64,000 bases of DNA from NCBI RefSeq assembly GCF_963667045.1, contig NZ_OY762934.1:2039501-2103500 (forward strand), in the 5' to 3' direction. Origin of the DNA: an uncultured Cohaesibacter sp. (GTDB taxonomy: Bacteria; Pseudomonadota; Alphaproteobacteria; Rhizobiales; Cohaesibacteraceae). Position numbers and translations under genes: made by a program. Numbering within the stretch: position 1 is the stretch's first letter; each line of letters starts with the position of its first letter. A model generated the notes under the pieces. That model worked only from the letters and a program-made list of their open reading frames with translations, had not been told where the DNA came from and searched no databases. Below are positions 36,785 to 46,039 of the stretch, piece after piece.

Positions 36785-37222
36785 CTAGCGATTTTCTTCC
36801 AGATCGAAGGCGGCGGGCAGCAGGGCTTCCAGCGTGAAGCTTTGCCTGATACCGCCCAGATCGGCCGCATGCACGACGGTTTCCGGGCTGCCGAATTCAC
36901 GAATGCGCTGACGGCAACCTCCACATGGGGTAATTGGCGGCGTGTGATCGGCGATGACGACCAGTTCCTCGATGGCGCGGCTGTCCGCCACGTCGCTGCT
37001 CGCCATGATCATCGCAGAGATAGCCGAGGTTTCTGCGCACCAACCCTCAGGGTAGGAGGCGTTTTCGATGTTGCAGCCGGTGTGGATGGTGCCCGAACGC
37101 GTGCGCAGGGCGACCCCGACAGGAAACCGCGAATAGGGCACATGAGCCTTCTTGCGCGCGTCTGTTGCCAGAGCCAGCAGCTTGAGTGTGTCTTCGGTCA
37201 CGGCGATGGTGGTGGTGCTCAT
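36785..37222 (-). CDS. cdd: Cytidine deaminase
   Basis: A 145-aa zinc enzyme converting cytidine and deoxycytidine to uridine forms. Zinc and proton-transfer residues are in WCAETSAI (CAE, about residue 62) and TPCGGCRQ (PCxxC, about residue 99). The substrate-binding NIENASYPEG is also present. The product would feed the nucleoside phosphorylases and Upp encoded alongside. It follows the second permease gene by only 9 bases. Confidence 0.94.
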   Translation of the reverse strand: MSTTTIAVTEDTLKLLALATDARKKAHVPYSRFPVGVALRTRSGTIHTGCNIENASYPEGWCAETSAISAMIMASSDVADSRAIEELVVIADHTPPITPCGGCRQRIREFGSPETVVHAADLGGIRQSFTLEALLPAAFDLEENR

Positions 37223-37231
37223 GGGCTGCTC

Positions 37232-38203
37232 CTAGCGTTCCTTGGTGTAAGGCACACCATCCGCCTTGGGCGGAATGGACTTGCCGATGAAGCCAGCCAG
37301 CAGGATGACCGTGAGGATGTAGGGCAAGGCCTGCATGGCCTGCACCGGCACCTCGCCGATGACCGGCAACGCGGTGCCCTGCATGCGGATGGCAACCGCA
37401 TCAAGGAAGCCGAACAGGAAGCAGGCACCAAGGGCGTTGAGCGGCTTCCATTTGGCAAAGACCAGAGCGGCGAGCGCAATGAAGCCCTTGCCTGCGGTCA
37501 TGTCCTTGGAGAAGCCAGCCGACTGGGCAATCGAAAGATAGGCCCCGGCAAATCCGCACAGGATGCCAGCGATAATCACGGCCCGGTAACGCATCCAAGC
37601 AACTGAGATGCCTGCGGTGTCGACAGCGCCGGGGTTTTCCCCGACGGCCCTCAGGCGCAGGCCGAAACGGGTGCGGTAAAGGATCCACCATGTCAGCGGA
37701 ATGGCGAAGAAGGCGGCATAGACCAGCAGGGAGTGGCCCGAGATGATATTGGAATAGATCGGCCCGATGACCGGTACATTCCGCATCGGTTCGGTAAAGG
37801 GCAAGGTGATCTCGGTGAAGCGGGCGGTGTTGGGCAATTGCGGCGTCTTGCCACCGCGTCCGAACCATGCCTGCCCGAGCAGCGCCGTCAGGCCGCTGGC
37901 AACGAAGTTGATGGCGACGCCGGAGACGATCTGGTTGCCGCGCTGGGTGATGGACGCATAGCCGTGGACCAGCGCCAACCCGATGGAAACCAGAATGGCT
38001 GCCAGCAGGCCAAGCCATGCCGAGCCGGTGATCGCGGCAACGCAGCCTGCAGCAAAAGCCCCGCCGAGCATCTTGCCTTCAAGGCCGATGTCGACCACGC
38101 CAGAGCGTTCTGAATAGAGCCCGGCAAGGCAGGCAAAAAGCAGCGGCACGGAAAGGCGCACTGCGGAGTCCGTCGTCAGAATGAGTGTTTGCAGGAAATC
38201 CAT
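37232..38203 (-). CDS. Nucleoside ABC transporter permease, second subunit
   Basis: A 323-aa membrane protein of the BPD_transp_2 family (YufQ/NupQ-like). SERSGVVDIGLEGKMLGGAFAAG (about residues 32-54) is the family's opening signature, and GFKDMTAGKGFIALAALVFAKWKP (about residues 232-254) is the conserved cytoplasmic loop region. About nine helices are visible. It starts 12 bases after the first permease and pairs with it to import nucleosides delivered by the BMP-family protein. Confidence 0.9.
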   Translation of the reverse strand: MDFLQTLILTTDSAVRLSVPLLFACLAGLYSERSGVVDIGLEGKMLGGAFAAGCVAAITGSAWLGLLAAILVSIGLALVHGYASITQRGNQIVSGVAINFVASGLTALLGQAWFGRGGKTPQLPNTARFTEITLPFTEPMRNVPVIGPIYSNIISGHSLLVYAAFFAIPLTWWILYRTRFGLRLRAVGENPGAVDTAGISVAWMRYRAVIIAGILCGFAGAYLSIAQSAGFSKDMTAGKGFIALAALVFAKWKPLNALGACFLFGFLDAVAIRMQGTALPVIGEVPVQAMQALPYILTVILLAGFIGKSIPPKADGVPYTKER

Positions 38204-38215
38204 GGTCAGCCTCCC

Positions 38216-39334
38216 CTACGCTTCCTGTCCGAGATCATCGGACCGGGATGTGAAGATCCGCACGAGAGCGGGCCGGAACATATGCTCCATGGCACCGGCG
38301 AACAGGATCACCAGACCCTGAATGGAAATGATCATGTCGCGGGTGATCTTGGGCATTTCAAACGCCAGCTCGGCACCGCCCTGATAGAGCATGCCGAACA
38401 GGATCGAGGCCATGATGATGCCCACCGGATGGGAGCGGCCCATCAGCGCCACCGCGATACCCACAAAGCCATAGCCGGTGACATAGTCGAGCAGCAGTCG
38501 GTTCTGCGCTCCCATGACCTCGTTGAGCGCCATGAGGCCGGCAAGGCCGCCGGAAATCATCATGGTGATGATGATGATCCGCGACAGGTTCATGCCCGCA
38601 TAGACGGCGGCGTCGGGGTTGGTGCCGAAGGTGCGGATGGCATAGCCAAGCCGGGTGCGCCAGATCAGCGCCCAGACGAAGACGCAGGCCAGTAGTGCCA
38701 CCACGAAGGACAGGTTGAGCGGCGAGGACGCCATCTTGATGCCGAACCAGCCCGCCACGTCATGAATGAAGGGCAGTCGCCCGCCTTCAAGGAAGGTGCG
38801 GCTTTCCGGCTGCATCGATCCGGGCTGCTTGAAGACCTCCACCAGAAGGTAGGCCATCAGCGAATAGGAGATGAAGTTGAACATGATCGTCGTGATCACG
38901 ATGTGACTGCCACGCTTGGCCTGCAGGTAGGCCGGAATGGCTGCCCAGGCGGCACCGAACAGCACCGCGCCAAGCAGCGCGAAGGGGAAGGTCACATACC
39001 ATGGCACATAGTGATCAAGGGCAAGACAGGCGAGCGTGACGCCAAGACCGCCAACATAGGCCTGCCCCTCGCCGCCGATGTTGAACATGCCCGCATGGGC
39101 TGCCACGGCAACGGCAAGGCCGGTGAAAATGAAGTTGGTGGTGTAGTAGAGCGTGAAGCCCACGCCCTCGCTATAGCCCAGCGATCCCTGCACCAGCCAG
39201 TAGACGGCTTCCAGCGGGTTTTCGCCGATCAGCAGCACCACCAGACCGGAGACCAGCAGGGCCGCCGTCAGGTTGAGCAGCGGGATCAGGCCATAATCGA
39301 CCCAGCGGGGGAGTTTTGCATTCTGTGCGCTCAT
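38216..39334 (-). CDS. Nucleoside ABC transporter permease, first subunit
   Basis: A 372-aa membrane protein of the YufP/NupP type. It has FNIGGEGQAYVGGLGVTLACL (about residues 83-103) and DYVTGYGFVGIAVALMGRSHPVGI (about residues 287-310). I chose the ATG at 39334, one base after the ATPase stop codon TAG, because the open frame before it overlaps the ATPase gene and adds unlikely sequence. It acts with the second permease and the double ATPase. Confidence 0.9.
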   Translation of the reverse strand: MSAQNAKLPRWVDYGLIPLLNLTAALLVSGLVVLLIGENPLEAVYWLVQGSLGYSEGVGFTLYYTTNFIFTGLAVAVAAHAGMFNIGGEGQAYVGGLGVTLACLALDHYVPWYVTFPFALLGAVLFGAAWAAIPAYLQAKRGSHIVITTIMFNFISYSLMAYLLVEVFKQPGSMQPESRTFLEGGRLPFIHDVAGWFGIKMASSPLNLSFVVALLACVFVWALIWRTRLGYAIRTFGTNPDAAVYAGMNLSRIIIITMMISGGLAGLMALNEVMGAQNRLLLDYVTGYGFVGIAVALMGRSHPVGIIMASILFGMLYQGGAELAFEMPKITRDMIISIQGLVILFAGAMEHMFRPALVRIFTSRSDDLGQEA

Positions 39335-39335
39335 T

Positions 39336-41036
39336 CTATTCAGCCCCCACAGTGTCCGCTGCGGGCGTTGCGACTCTGCCCGCAACACCGGATGTATCGG
39401 CGATACCGGCCATCATCAGGCCGAGTTCCTGTTCGCTTGTGCCTGCCGGACGTTCTCCAACGATGATGCCGTCGAACATCACCAGAATGCGATCGGACAG
39501 GGAGCGGATTTCGTCAAGCTCGACAGAGACCAGCAGAATGGCCTTGCCAGCATCACGCATCTCGATGAGGCGTTTGTGAATGAATTCGATGGCGCCGATG
39601 TCCACCCCGCGTGTCGGCTGGCCGACGATCAGAATGTCGGGATTGCGCTCCATTTCGCGCGCCAGCACCAGCTTCTGCTGGTTGCCGCCGGAGAAATTGG
39701 CGGCCTTCAGGTTCGGATCGGGCGGGCGGACATCGAAATCGACCATGAAATCCTGGGTCTCTTTCAGAACGGCCCCCAGATCAAGGAACATGCCCTGACC
39801 ATATTTCTCCTGGTCCTGATAGCCCAGGATCATGTTTTCCCTTGCCGGGAACTTGGTCACGAGGCCGGTGCGATGACGGTCTTCGGGCACATGGGCCATG
39901 CCGCGATGGCGGCGCTCCAGCGCGTCAGCCTTGCCGGTCACATCGACCGCCTCGCCGTTGATCCGGACCGTGCCATTGCTGGCGGTGATCATGCCCGCGA
40001 TGGCCTCCATCAGTTCGCTCTGGCCATTACCGGAGACACCGGCGATACCGACAATCTCACCAGCATGCACGGAGAAGGACACGTCTTTGACCCGCTTGAC
40101 GCCGCGCTTGTCGATCACCGTCAGATGCTCGACCGAAAGAATCTCGTCGCCCGGCTTGCTTTCGGTTTTCTCGACATTGAGCAGCACATGGCGACCGACC
40201 ATCATTTCGGCAAGCTGTTCGACCGATGTTTCGGCAGTCAGGACGGAGCCGACCATTTCACCGCGACGCATGACCGACACCCGGTCGGTAATGGCCATGA
40301 TCTCGCGCAGCTTGTGGGTGATCAGCAGAATGGTTTTGCCCTGATCCCTGAGCTGCCCCAGAATGCGGAACAGGTGATCGGCCTCGGCCGGGGTCAGAAC
40401 GCCGGTCGGTTCGTCCAGAATGAGGATATCAGCGCCGCGATAGAGCGCCTTGAGGATCTCGACCCGTTGCTGCAAGCCAACAGGGAGCTCCTCGACAATC
40501 GCCTCAGGATCGATACGCAGGTCATATTCATCCGCCAGCCGCTTCAGCTCCGAGCGCGCGCGGTCCATGCCCTTGCCGAGCAGGGCACCGCCCTCGACCC
40601 CGAGCACGACATTCTCCAGCACCGAGAAATTCTCCACCAGCATGAAATGCTGATGCACCATGCCGATACCGATGGCGATGGCCTTCTGACTATCGGAGAT
40701 TTTCTGGCGCTTGCCATTGACGTAGATATCACCACTGTCGGCCTGATAGAAGCCATAGAGAATGGACATCAGGGTGGATTTGCCTGCACCATTTTCGCCG
40801 ATGATCCCGTGGATCGATCCCTTGGCGACGGTCAGGTCAATGTTCCTGTTGGCGAAGACCGGGCCAAACCGCTTTTCGATTCCGACCAGTCGAATGGCGG
40901 GCACATCTGCGGATTGCCCATTGCCGGAGCCATTCGCTCCTGAGCCATCGCTGCCTCGCGTTGTTGCTTGCTCGTCCAGATGCAAAATAAAGTCCCCATT
41001 TATCAGCCCCTCCCGCCTATTCCATCCGCCTCGCAT
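39336..41036 (-). CDS. Nucleoside ABC transporter ATPase (double domain)
   Basis: A protein of about 566 aa with two ABC domains, as in the YufO/NupO and sugar/ribose-type ATPases. The first Walker A is [14 protein letters not shown] and its Walker [19 protein letters not shown]. The second domain is degenerate at Walker A ([10 protein letters not shown]), normal for this family. It keeps [14 protein letters not shown]. The start is uncertain: I give the ATG at 41036, but an in-frame TTG nearer 40984 is possible. Starts further upstream fall in the terminator after the BMP gene. Confidence 0.85.
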   Translation of the reverse strand: MRGGWNRREGLINGDFILHLDEQATTRGSDGSGANGSGNGQSADVPAIRLVGIEKRFGPVFANRNIDLTVAKGSIHGIIGENGAGKSTLMSILYGFYQADSGDIYVNGKRQKISDSQKAIAIGIGMVHQHFMLVENFSVLENVVLGVEGGALLGKGMDRARSELKRLADEYDLRIDPEAIVEELPVGLQQRVEILKALYRGADILILDEPTGVLTPAEADHLFRILGQLRDQGKTILLITHKLREIMAITDRVSVMRRGEMVGSVLTAETSVEQLAEMMVGRHVLLNVEKTESKPGDEILSVEHLTVIDKRGVKRVKDVSFSVHAGEIVGIAGVSGNGQSELMEAIAGMITASNGTVRINGEAVDVTGKADALERRHRGMAHVPEDRHRTGLVTKFPARENMILGYQDQEKYGQGMFLDLGAVLKETQDFMVDFDVRPPDPNLKAANFSGGNQQKLVLAREMERNPDILIVGQPTRGVDIGAIEFIHKRLIEMRDAGKAILLVSVELDEIRSLSDRILVMFDGIIVGERPAGTSEQELGLMMAGIADTSGVAGRVATPAADTVGAE

Positions 41037-41192
41037 CGCGCTTCTGATGGCGCGATATCCGGGCAGGGAAACCGGGACCCGCTGCGCGTTGGGCGCAAAC
41101 GGTATGGGTGGGCCTGTTCCATCGGACCGCTCACGACAGTCCGCCTGGCCGACATGATCCGATCCTGCAACCGGACCGAATTTTCCGAATTC

Positions 41193-41228
41193 AAAAATGC
41201 ACCCCATCCTCAACGGGATGGGGCACAT
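41193..41228 (-). terminator. Terminator or attenuator after the BMP-family gene
   Basis: CCCCATCC (41202-41209) pairs with GGATGGGG (41216-41223) around TCAACG, and outer ATG/CAT bases extend it. On the minus strand the stem is followed by TTTTTGAA. Placed about 20 bases past the binding-protein stop, it probably cuts most transcripts so that binding protein exceeds ATPase and permease. Confidence 0.75.
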
Positions 41229-41248
41229 CTCTCAACACACACAGTCCC

Positions 41249-42247
41249 TTAGAACGGGCAACTGTTGTCTGCACGGTAATCATGAACGACAATCTTGCCG
41301 TCGATGATATCCTTGGAAGCCTGATCGACAGCAGCGCGCATGTCGGCGGTGATCAGGTCCTTGTTGTTTTCGTCATCAGCCCAGGCCACGCCATTTTCAG
41401 CAAGACCAAGAACATAAATGCCCGAAGACCAGTTGTCGGAAGCCAGGTCCTTGAAGGCATTGTAAACGGCGGTGTCAACGCGCTTGACCATGGAGGTCAG
41501 CACGTTACCCGGATGCAGGCCGTTCTGGTTGGAGTCAACGCCAATACCCAGCTTGCCAGCGTCAGCTGCTGCCTGCAGCACGCCAGCACCCGAACCACCG
41601 GCTGCGTGATAGATCACGTCTGCGCCACGGTCGATCTGGGATTTGGTCAGCTCACCGCCCTTTACAGGGTCGTTCCATGCAGCACCGGTGGTGCCGATCA
41701 TGTTTTCATAGATCTCGATGTCCGGATTGGCAGCCTTGGCACCCTGCTTGTAGCCGCAATCAAAAGCCCGGATGAGCGGAATGTCCATGCCACCGACAAA
41801 GCCGACTTTGGCAGTCTTGGAAGCCTTGGCAGCCAGCAGGCCAACCAGGAAGGAGCCTTCATGTTCCTTGAAAACGATGGAGCGTACGTTTGGCAGGTCG
41901 ACAACCATGTCGACGATCGCGAACTTGGTCTCCGGGAATTCCGGAGCAACCTTCTTGAGGGCTTCAGCCTGAGAGAAACCGATTGCGACGATCGGATCAT
42001 ACCCTCTCTCGGCGAAACGGCGCAGGGCCTGTTCACGCTGGGTGTCGTTCTGGATTTCGAAATCACGGTAGTCGGTACCAGTGTCCTTCTTGTAGGCTTC
42101 CGCACCTTGGAAAGCAGACTGGTTGAAAGACTGGTCGTTTTTACCGCCAAGGTCATAGACCACGGCAGGCTTGACTTCAGCAGCAAGTGCTGGTGCTGCA
42201 ACCATGATGGTTGCGAGTGCAGCGGCACCGAAAAATTGACGCAACAT
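41249..42247 (-). CDS. BMP-family nucleoside-binding lipoprotein-like substrate-binding protein
   Basis: A 332-aa periplasmic binding protein (Med/BMP family) with a Sec signal peptide (cut after PALA, about residue 22). Motifs VVYDLGGKNDQSFNQSAFQGA, GFVGGMDIPLIRAFDCGYKQGAKAAN (about residues 148-173) and VIYHAAGGSGAGVLQAA are characteristic; members bind purine nucleosides. The signal has no lipobox cysteine, so it is probably soluble. AGGGG lies 6 bases before the ATG. It is the first gene of the nucleoside series. Confidence 0.92.
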   Translation of the reverse strand: MLRQFFGAAALATIMVAAPALAAEVKPAVVYDLGGKNDQSFNQSAFQGAEAYKKDTGTDYRDFEIQNDTQREQALRRFAERGYDPIVAIGFSQAEALKKVAPEFPETKFAIVDMVVDLPNVRSIVFKEHEGSFLVGLLAAKASKTAKVGFVGGMDIPLIRAFDCGYKQGAKAANPDIEIYENMIGTTGAAWNDPVKGGELTKSQIDRGADVIYHAAGGSGAGVLQAAADAGKLGIGVDSNQNGLHPGNVLTSMVKRVDTAVYNAFKDLASDNWSSGIYVLGLAENGVAWADDENNKDLITADMRAAVDQASKDIIDGKIVVHDYRADNSCPF

Positions 42248-42275
42248 GTCTAACCCCTTTTAATTGGTATGCTGT

Positions 42276-42306
42276 ATCGATTGCTCAATCGATCGCTTCA
42301 ACGATC
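42276..42306. promoter_or_regulatory. Overlapping palindromes just upstream of the nucleoside operon
   Basis: ATCGATTGCTCAATCGAT (42276-42293) has perfect 8-bp arms around CT. It overlaps a second inverted repeat, GATCG-CTTCAA-CGATC (42291-42306). The first starts 28 bases before the ATG of the binding-protein gene. The arrangement resembles an operator for a LacI-, DeoR- or GntR-type repressor; none is encoded nearby. Confidence 0.55.
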
Positions 42307-42623
42307 TGTTGTTCTAACATGTTTTGCCAGGTTCTTATTGGGCGACATGCCCTGGTGACAATTCGATTACAGGTCTCAAACTGTCGGCAAGCGCAGACCC
42401 CGTGCAACACATTGGCGACAGTCTTGCATGGTCTGGCGCGCTTTGCAGCCAGAATTTTCGCTTTTCACCATCGGCATGAAGGCTTTTGTTGCAAAAAACC
42501 ATTACCGCACGCAAAAACTGTTTCTGCCCTATCGGCCGGAAAGCCACTCCCGTTACAAACATGTACGAATCCGAAAAAATCCTGATACGAAATTCTGCAA
42601 ATCAAGATATTTTTTTCATTTTT

Positions 42624-42672
42624 GTTCGCATATTGCGAACGGATCAAATCGCACTGATGTCGATTTGCGACA
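42624..42672. promoter_or_regulatory. Two further palindromes in the nucleoside operon control region
   Basis: GTTCGCATATTGCGAAC (42624-42640) has perfect 7-bp arms around TAT. TGTCGATTTGCGACA (42658-42672) has 5-bp arms around ATTTG. The first has the shape of IclR-type operators. They lie about 380-425 bases upstream of the binding-protein gene and 110-160 bases after hrpB. Not followed by a T-run on the minus strand, so they are not the hrpB terminator. Confidence 0.45.
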
Positions 42673-42780
42673 AAGGCAAGTGTTGATAACTTGCCATTCC
42701 ATGACCATGCGGCAACAACATTCGACATGACAGGGGCCACATCCTGCCGGACAGAAGCCCCAACGAGCCCGACAGACGCA

Positions 42781-45273
42781 TCATTTGCGCGGTTTGGCCC
42801 GGCGTGTGGCTTCTGTGTTGATCGGGTCTTCGGGCCAGACATGCTTGGGATACTGGCCGCGCATATCGGCCCGCACATCCTTCCATGAGCCGCGCCAGAA
42901 ACCGGGCAGGTCCCGCGTGACCTGAATGGGACGATGGGCCGGAGAGAGCAGATGCAACAGCAGCGGCAGCTTGCCCCCCATGATCGCCGGATGCTGATCG
43001 AGCCCAAACAATTCCTGCACCCGCACCGCCAGAACCGGCCCGTTTTCGGCAGCATAGTCGATGGGAATGCGCGAGCCGGTGGGCACTTCAAAATGGGTGG
43101 GCAGATCGGCTTCCAGTGTCGCCAGCTGGTCATAGGGCACCATTGCCCGAAGCGCGGCGGACAGGTCGGCAGCGGAAATGTCCGACAGCGCCATCTTGCC
43201 GGCAAGGAACGGGGCAAGCCAGCCCTCCAAACCATCGAGCAGACCCTGATCGGAGAGGTCGGGCCAGCCCTCCTCGCGCTCGGCTATATAGCAGACGCGA
43301 CCGCGCCAGCGTTCGATCTCCTTGGTAAAGGGCAACAGGCGCAGACCGCCCTTGCGAATCGCCGCCAGCAGAGCGCTGACGATGGCTTCGGGAGAGGGGT
43401 GCTTCAGTCTCTTCTCGGCCAGCACAATACGCCCCAACAGGGTTTGCAGTCTGGCAGAGACGGCGCCGCTGTCGCGGTCAAAGCTGATCGCTTCTTCCTC
43501 GGTGATGAGGTCTGCAAAGTCGTCTTCGATGACCTTGCGGGCGATGGGAGCGGCAAGCGTGATGCGGGCATTGGCCGCCGCACCCTGCAGATCGGCCACC
43601 ACAAGGAACGGCTCTGCATTGAGCGGGTCATCGGGTTGCAGAACCCCGCCCCGGCCGGACGCCAGCAGATAGCGCCCCTCGGCCCCACGGCGCATGGCAA
43701 TCCGGTCCGGATAGGCCAGCGCCAGAATGTGGCCAGCCTCCTCGGCATTGGGGCGGTCTTCGGAGCGGCTGTCGACCCAGCGCCGGCTGAGGGCCTTGAT
43801 TTCCTTGGCGCGGGGCAGCTTGCCTGCAATCAGGTCCTGCAACAGGCGACGCATGTCATTGTGGCGCAGTCGCCCGCCCTCGCTCAACAGCGCGGCCATC
43901 ATGGCGGCAAGGCTCTCGGCACCAAGCGCTCTTGCCCGCACCAGCATATGCGCCAGACGCGGCGGCAGCGGCAACTGTGCCAGTTGCCTGCCGTGCTCGG
44001 TCAGAGCCCCGGCCGGGTCCAGCGCACCGAAGGACTGCAACAGCCGGACCGCCTCGGCCCAACCGGCAGCGGGCGGCTCATCAAGCCATTTGAGCCGGGA
44101 CGGATCGCTTTCCCCCCACAGCGCGAGATCCAGCACGAGGCGGGAAAGATCTGTCTCGAGGATTTCCGGCGGCTCGAAGGCGGGCAGCGCGGCGGTCTGG
44201 CCCTTGTCCCAGAGGCGATAGCAGACGCCCGGTTCCGTGCGCCCGGCACGGCCCTGACGCTGATCGGCGCTGGCGCGAGAAACCCGCACTGTCTCCAGCC
44301 GCGAAATGCCAAGATTCGGCTCAAAGCGGGGGCGGCGGACAAGGCCAGCATCAATGATGACGCGCACGCCGTCGATGGTCAGCGAGGTTTCGGCAATCGA
44401 GGTGGCCAGCACGATCTTGCGCTTGCCCTGAGGTGGCGAGGCGATCGCGCGGTCCTGATCCCGACCCTCCATCGCGCCATAGAGCGGTGCAAGAATGATA
44501 TCCTTGTCGAGGCTGCTTTTCAGCCGCTGGGCGAGACGTTCCTCGACCCGGTGGATTTCGGCCTGACCGGGCAGAAAGACCAGCAGCGAGCCCTGATCGT
44601 CCCGCAGGGCCTGCATGACCGCATCGGTGACGGCATCTTCCAGTCGGTCCTGCGGCTTGCGCGGCAGATGACGGGTCTCGACCGGAAAGGCCCGGCCCAT
44701 GCTTTCAACGACCGGGGCTCCATCCAGGATCGAGGCGACGCGGCCACCATCAAGGGTCGCGGACATGACGATGAGGCGCAGATCATCACGCAGGGCTGCC
44801 TGTGCCTCGAGCGCGAAGGCCAGCGACATGTCGGCGTCGAGACTGCGCTCGTGGAACTCATCAAACAGCACCACCGCAATGCCTTCAAGGCTCGGGTCAT
44901 CGACGATCATCCGGGCGAAAACACCCTCGGTCACCACCTCGATGACGGTTTCTCTGGAAACGCGGCTTTCCATGCGCACCCGATAGCCGACGCGCTTGCC
45001 GACCGGCTCGCCGATAAGCTGGGCCATGCGACGGGCGGCGGCCTTGGCTGCAAGGCGGCGCGGCTCCAGCATGATGATCCGGCCATTGCCCGCAGCGGTC
45101 ATGGTTTCAAGCCAGCCCTGATCAAGCAGCGCCAGCGGCACACAGGTGGTCTTGCCCGCGCCGGGTGGCGCGATCAGAACCGCGCGCGTCCCTTCGGCCA
45201 GGGCAGCCAGCAGGCCCGGCAGCGCCTCGCGAATGGGCAGATCAGGCAAGGATATGGAGGTCGTTTGGGTCAT
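42781..45273 (-). CDS. hrpB: ATP-dependent helicase HrpB
   Basis: An 830-aa DEAH-box helicase of the HrpB family. Motif I is APPGAGKTT (about residue 36), motif II is DEFHERS in place of DEAH plus HE, motif III SATLD and motif VI QRQGRAGRTEPG. The C-terminal HrpB domain is present (PYDQLATLEADLPTHFEVPTGSRIPIDYA). I took the ATG at 45273, with AGGGCAGGGC upstream, giving the usual family length. It starts 40 bases after the ynjD-like gene. The cellular role of HrpB in most bacteria is not defined. Confidence 0.93.
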   Translation of the reverse strand: MTQTTSISLPDLPIREALPGLLAALAEGTRAVLIAPPGAGKTTCVPLALLDQGWLETMTAAGNGRIIMLEPRRLAAKAAARRMAQLIGEPVGKRVGYRVRMESRVSRETVIEVVTEGVFARMIVDDPSLEGIAVVLFDEFHERSLDADMSLAFALEAQAALRDDLRLIVMSATLDGGRVASILDGAPVVESMGRAFPVETRHLPRKPQDRLEDAVTDAVMQALRDDQGSLLVFLPGQAEIHRVEERLAQRLKSSLDKDIILAPLYGAMEGRDQDRAIASPPQGKRKIVLATSIAETSLTIDGVRVIIDAGLVRRPRFEPNLGISRLETVRVSRASADQRQGRAGRTEPGVCYRLWDKGQTAALPAFEPPEILETDLSRLVLDLALWGESDPSRLKWLDEPPAAGWAEAVRLLQSFGALDPAGALTEHGRQLAQLPLPPRLAHMLVRARALGAESLAAMMAALLSEGGRLRHNDMRRLLQDLIAGKLPRAKEIKALSRRWVDSRSEDRPNAEEAGHILALAYPDRIAMRRGAEGRYLLASGRGGVLQPDDPLNAEPFLVVADLQGAAANARITLAAPIARKVIEDDFADLITEEEAISFDRDSGAVSARLQTLLGRIVLAEKRLKHPSPEAIVSALLAAIRKGGLRLLPFTKEIERWRGRVCYIAEREEGWPDLSDQGLLDGLEGWLAPFLAGKMALSDISAADLSAALRAMVPYDQLATLEADLPTHFEVPTGSRIPIDYAAENGPVLAVRVQELFGLDQHPAIMGGKLPLLLHLLSPAHRPIQVTRDLPGFWRGSWKDVRADMRGQYPKHVWPEDPINTEATRRAKPRK

Positions 45274-45313
45274 GCCCTGCCCTAGCGTTTCGGCGCTGCG
45301 AAGGCAAGCGCTT

Positions 45314-46039
45314 TCATCCCTGCCCACCCCTCTGTGCAAGGCGAATGATGGGGCCAGCCGCCGCAGTGGCATCCTCTTCATCGTGGGTGACCAGCAAAGT
45401 CGGCAGACCTTCAGACCGAGCCCGGCCAAAGACATGCTGGCGCATCTGGGCCTTGAGGTCCGCGTCCAGCTTGGAGAAGGGCTCGTCAAGCAGCAGGGCG
45501 CAGGGTTCGGACAACAGGACACGGGCGAGCGCTACCCGCGCCTTCTGGCCGCCAGACAGGGTTTCCGGGTCGCGGGCTTCATAGCCGCCAAGATTGATGC
45601 TTTCCAGCGCCTCGGCAACCCTTCGGGCCCGCTCTGCCCTGCCCTTGATCCGGCGGGACAGGCCGAAGGCGAGATTGCCACCGACCGAGAGATGGGGAAA
45701 CAGCAACGGATCCTGAAACAGGATGCCGATATGGCGTTGCTCGGCTGGCAGGCCGGTCACCTCCTGCCCACCGAGCAGGACACGGCCTGTGGCTGCAAAG
45801 CCCGGTGCCAGAAAGCCGCCGACAAAGGCCAGCAGCGAGGATTTGCCTGAGCCTGACGGCCCCATGACAGTAACGATCTCTCCGGCCCGGATGGTCAGAG
45901 ACAAGTCAATCAGGCAGGCATCGTGCAAGCGGATCTGCACCTTCTCAAGGGTCAGGTCGCGTGACGCGGCGTCATATGGGGCCATATCCAGCATCGAGCC
46001 AGTCTTTCTTTTCATCGGGCTTTTCATCGGGCTTTTCAT
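45314..46039 (-). CDS. ynjD: ABC transporter ATPase, YnjD-like
   Basis: A 241-aa ABC ATPase with Walker A GPSGSGKSSLLA (about residue 56), signature LSGGQKARVALAR and Walker B CALLLDEPFSKLD. It belongs to the iron/thiamine/YnjD group and works with the YnjC-like permease. The start overlaps the permease stop by 3 bases. Three in-frame ATGs (46039, 46027, 46015) arise from a 12-base tandem repeat, so the true start could be any of them. Adjacent hrpB begins 40 bases later. Confidence 0.85.
   Translation of the reverse strand: MKSPMKSPMKRKTGSMLDMAPYDAASRDLTLEKVQIRLHDACLIDLSLTIRAGEIVTVMGPSGSGKSSLLAFVGGFLAPGFAATGRVLLGGQEVTGLPAEQRHIGILFQDPLLFPHLSVGGNLAFGLSRRIKGRAERARRVAEALESINLGGYEARDPETLSGGQKARVALARVLLSEPCALLLDEPFSKLDADLKAQMRQHVFGRARSEGLPTLLVTHDEEDATAAAGPIIRLAQRGGQG
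46013..46039 (-). repeat. 12-bp tandem repeat at the ynjD start
   Basis: On the coding strand ATGAAAAGCCCG occurs twice in a row and is followed by a partial third copy (ATGAAAAG). Each copy gives an in-frame ATG and the peptide MKSP. Copy number could vary without shifting the frame. Confidence 0.65.

Larger units (their letters stand above)
42248..42780. other. Long intergenic region before the nucleoside operon
   Basis: About 530 bases without a convincing gene, between hrpB and the nucleoside-binding-protein gene (both leftward). It carries the palindromes reported separately and an AT-rich stretch near 42590-42620. A promoter for the operon must be here. I found no purine riboswitch core. 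Confidence 0.6.

Noticed and set aside
42248-42780. A purine riboswitch before the nucleoside operon
   Set aside because: No purine aptamer core was recognisable; the region instead holds DNA palindromes.
42934-45285. A 783-codon open frame on the plus strand
   Set aside because: It is antisense to hrpB, whose helicase motifs are all intact; its own translation shows no known features.
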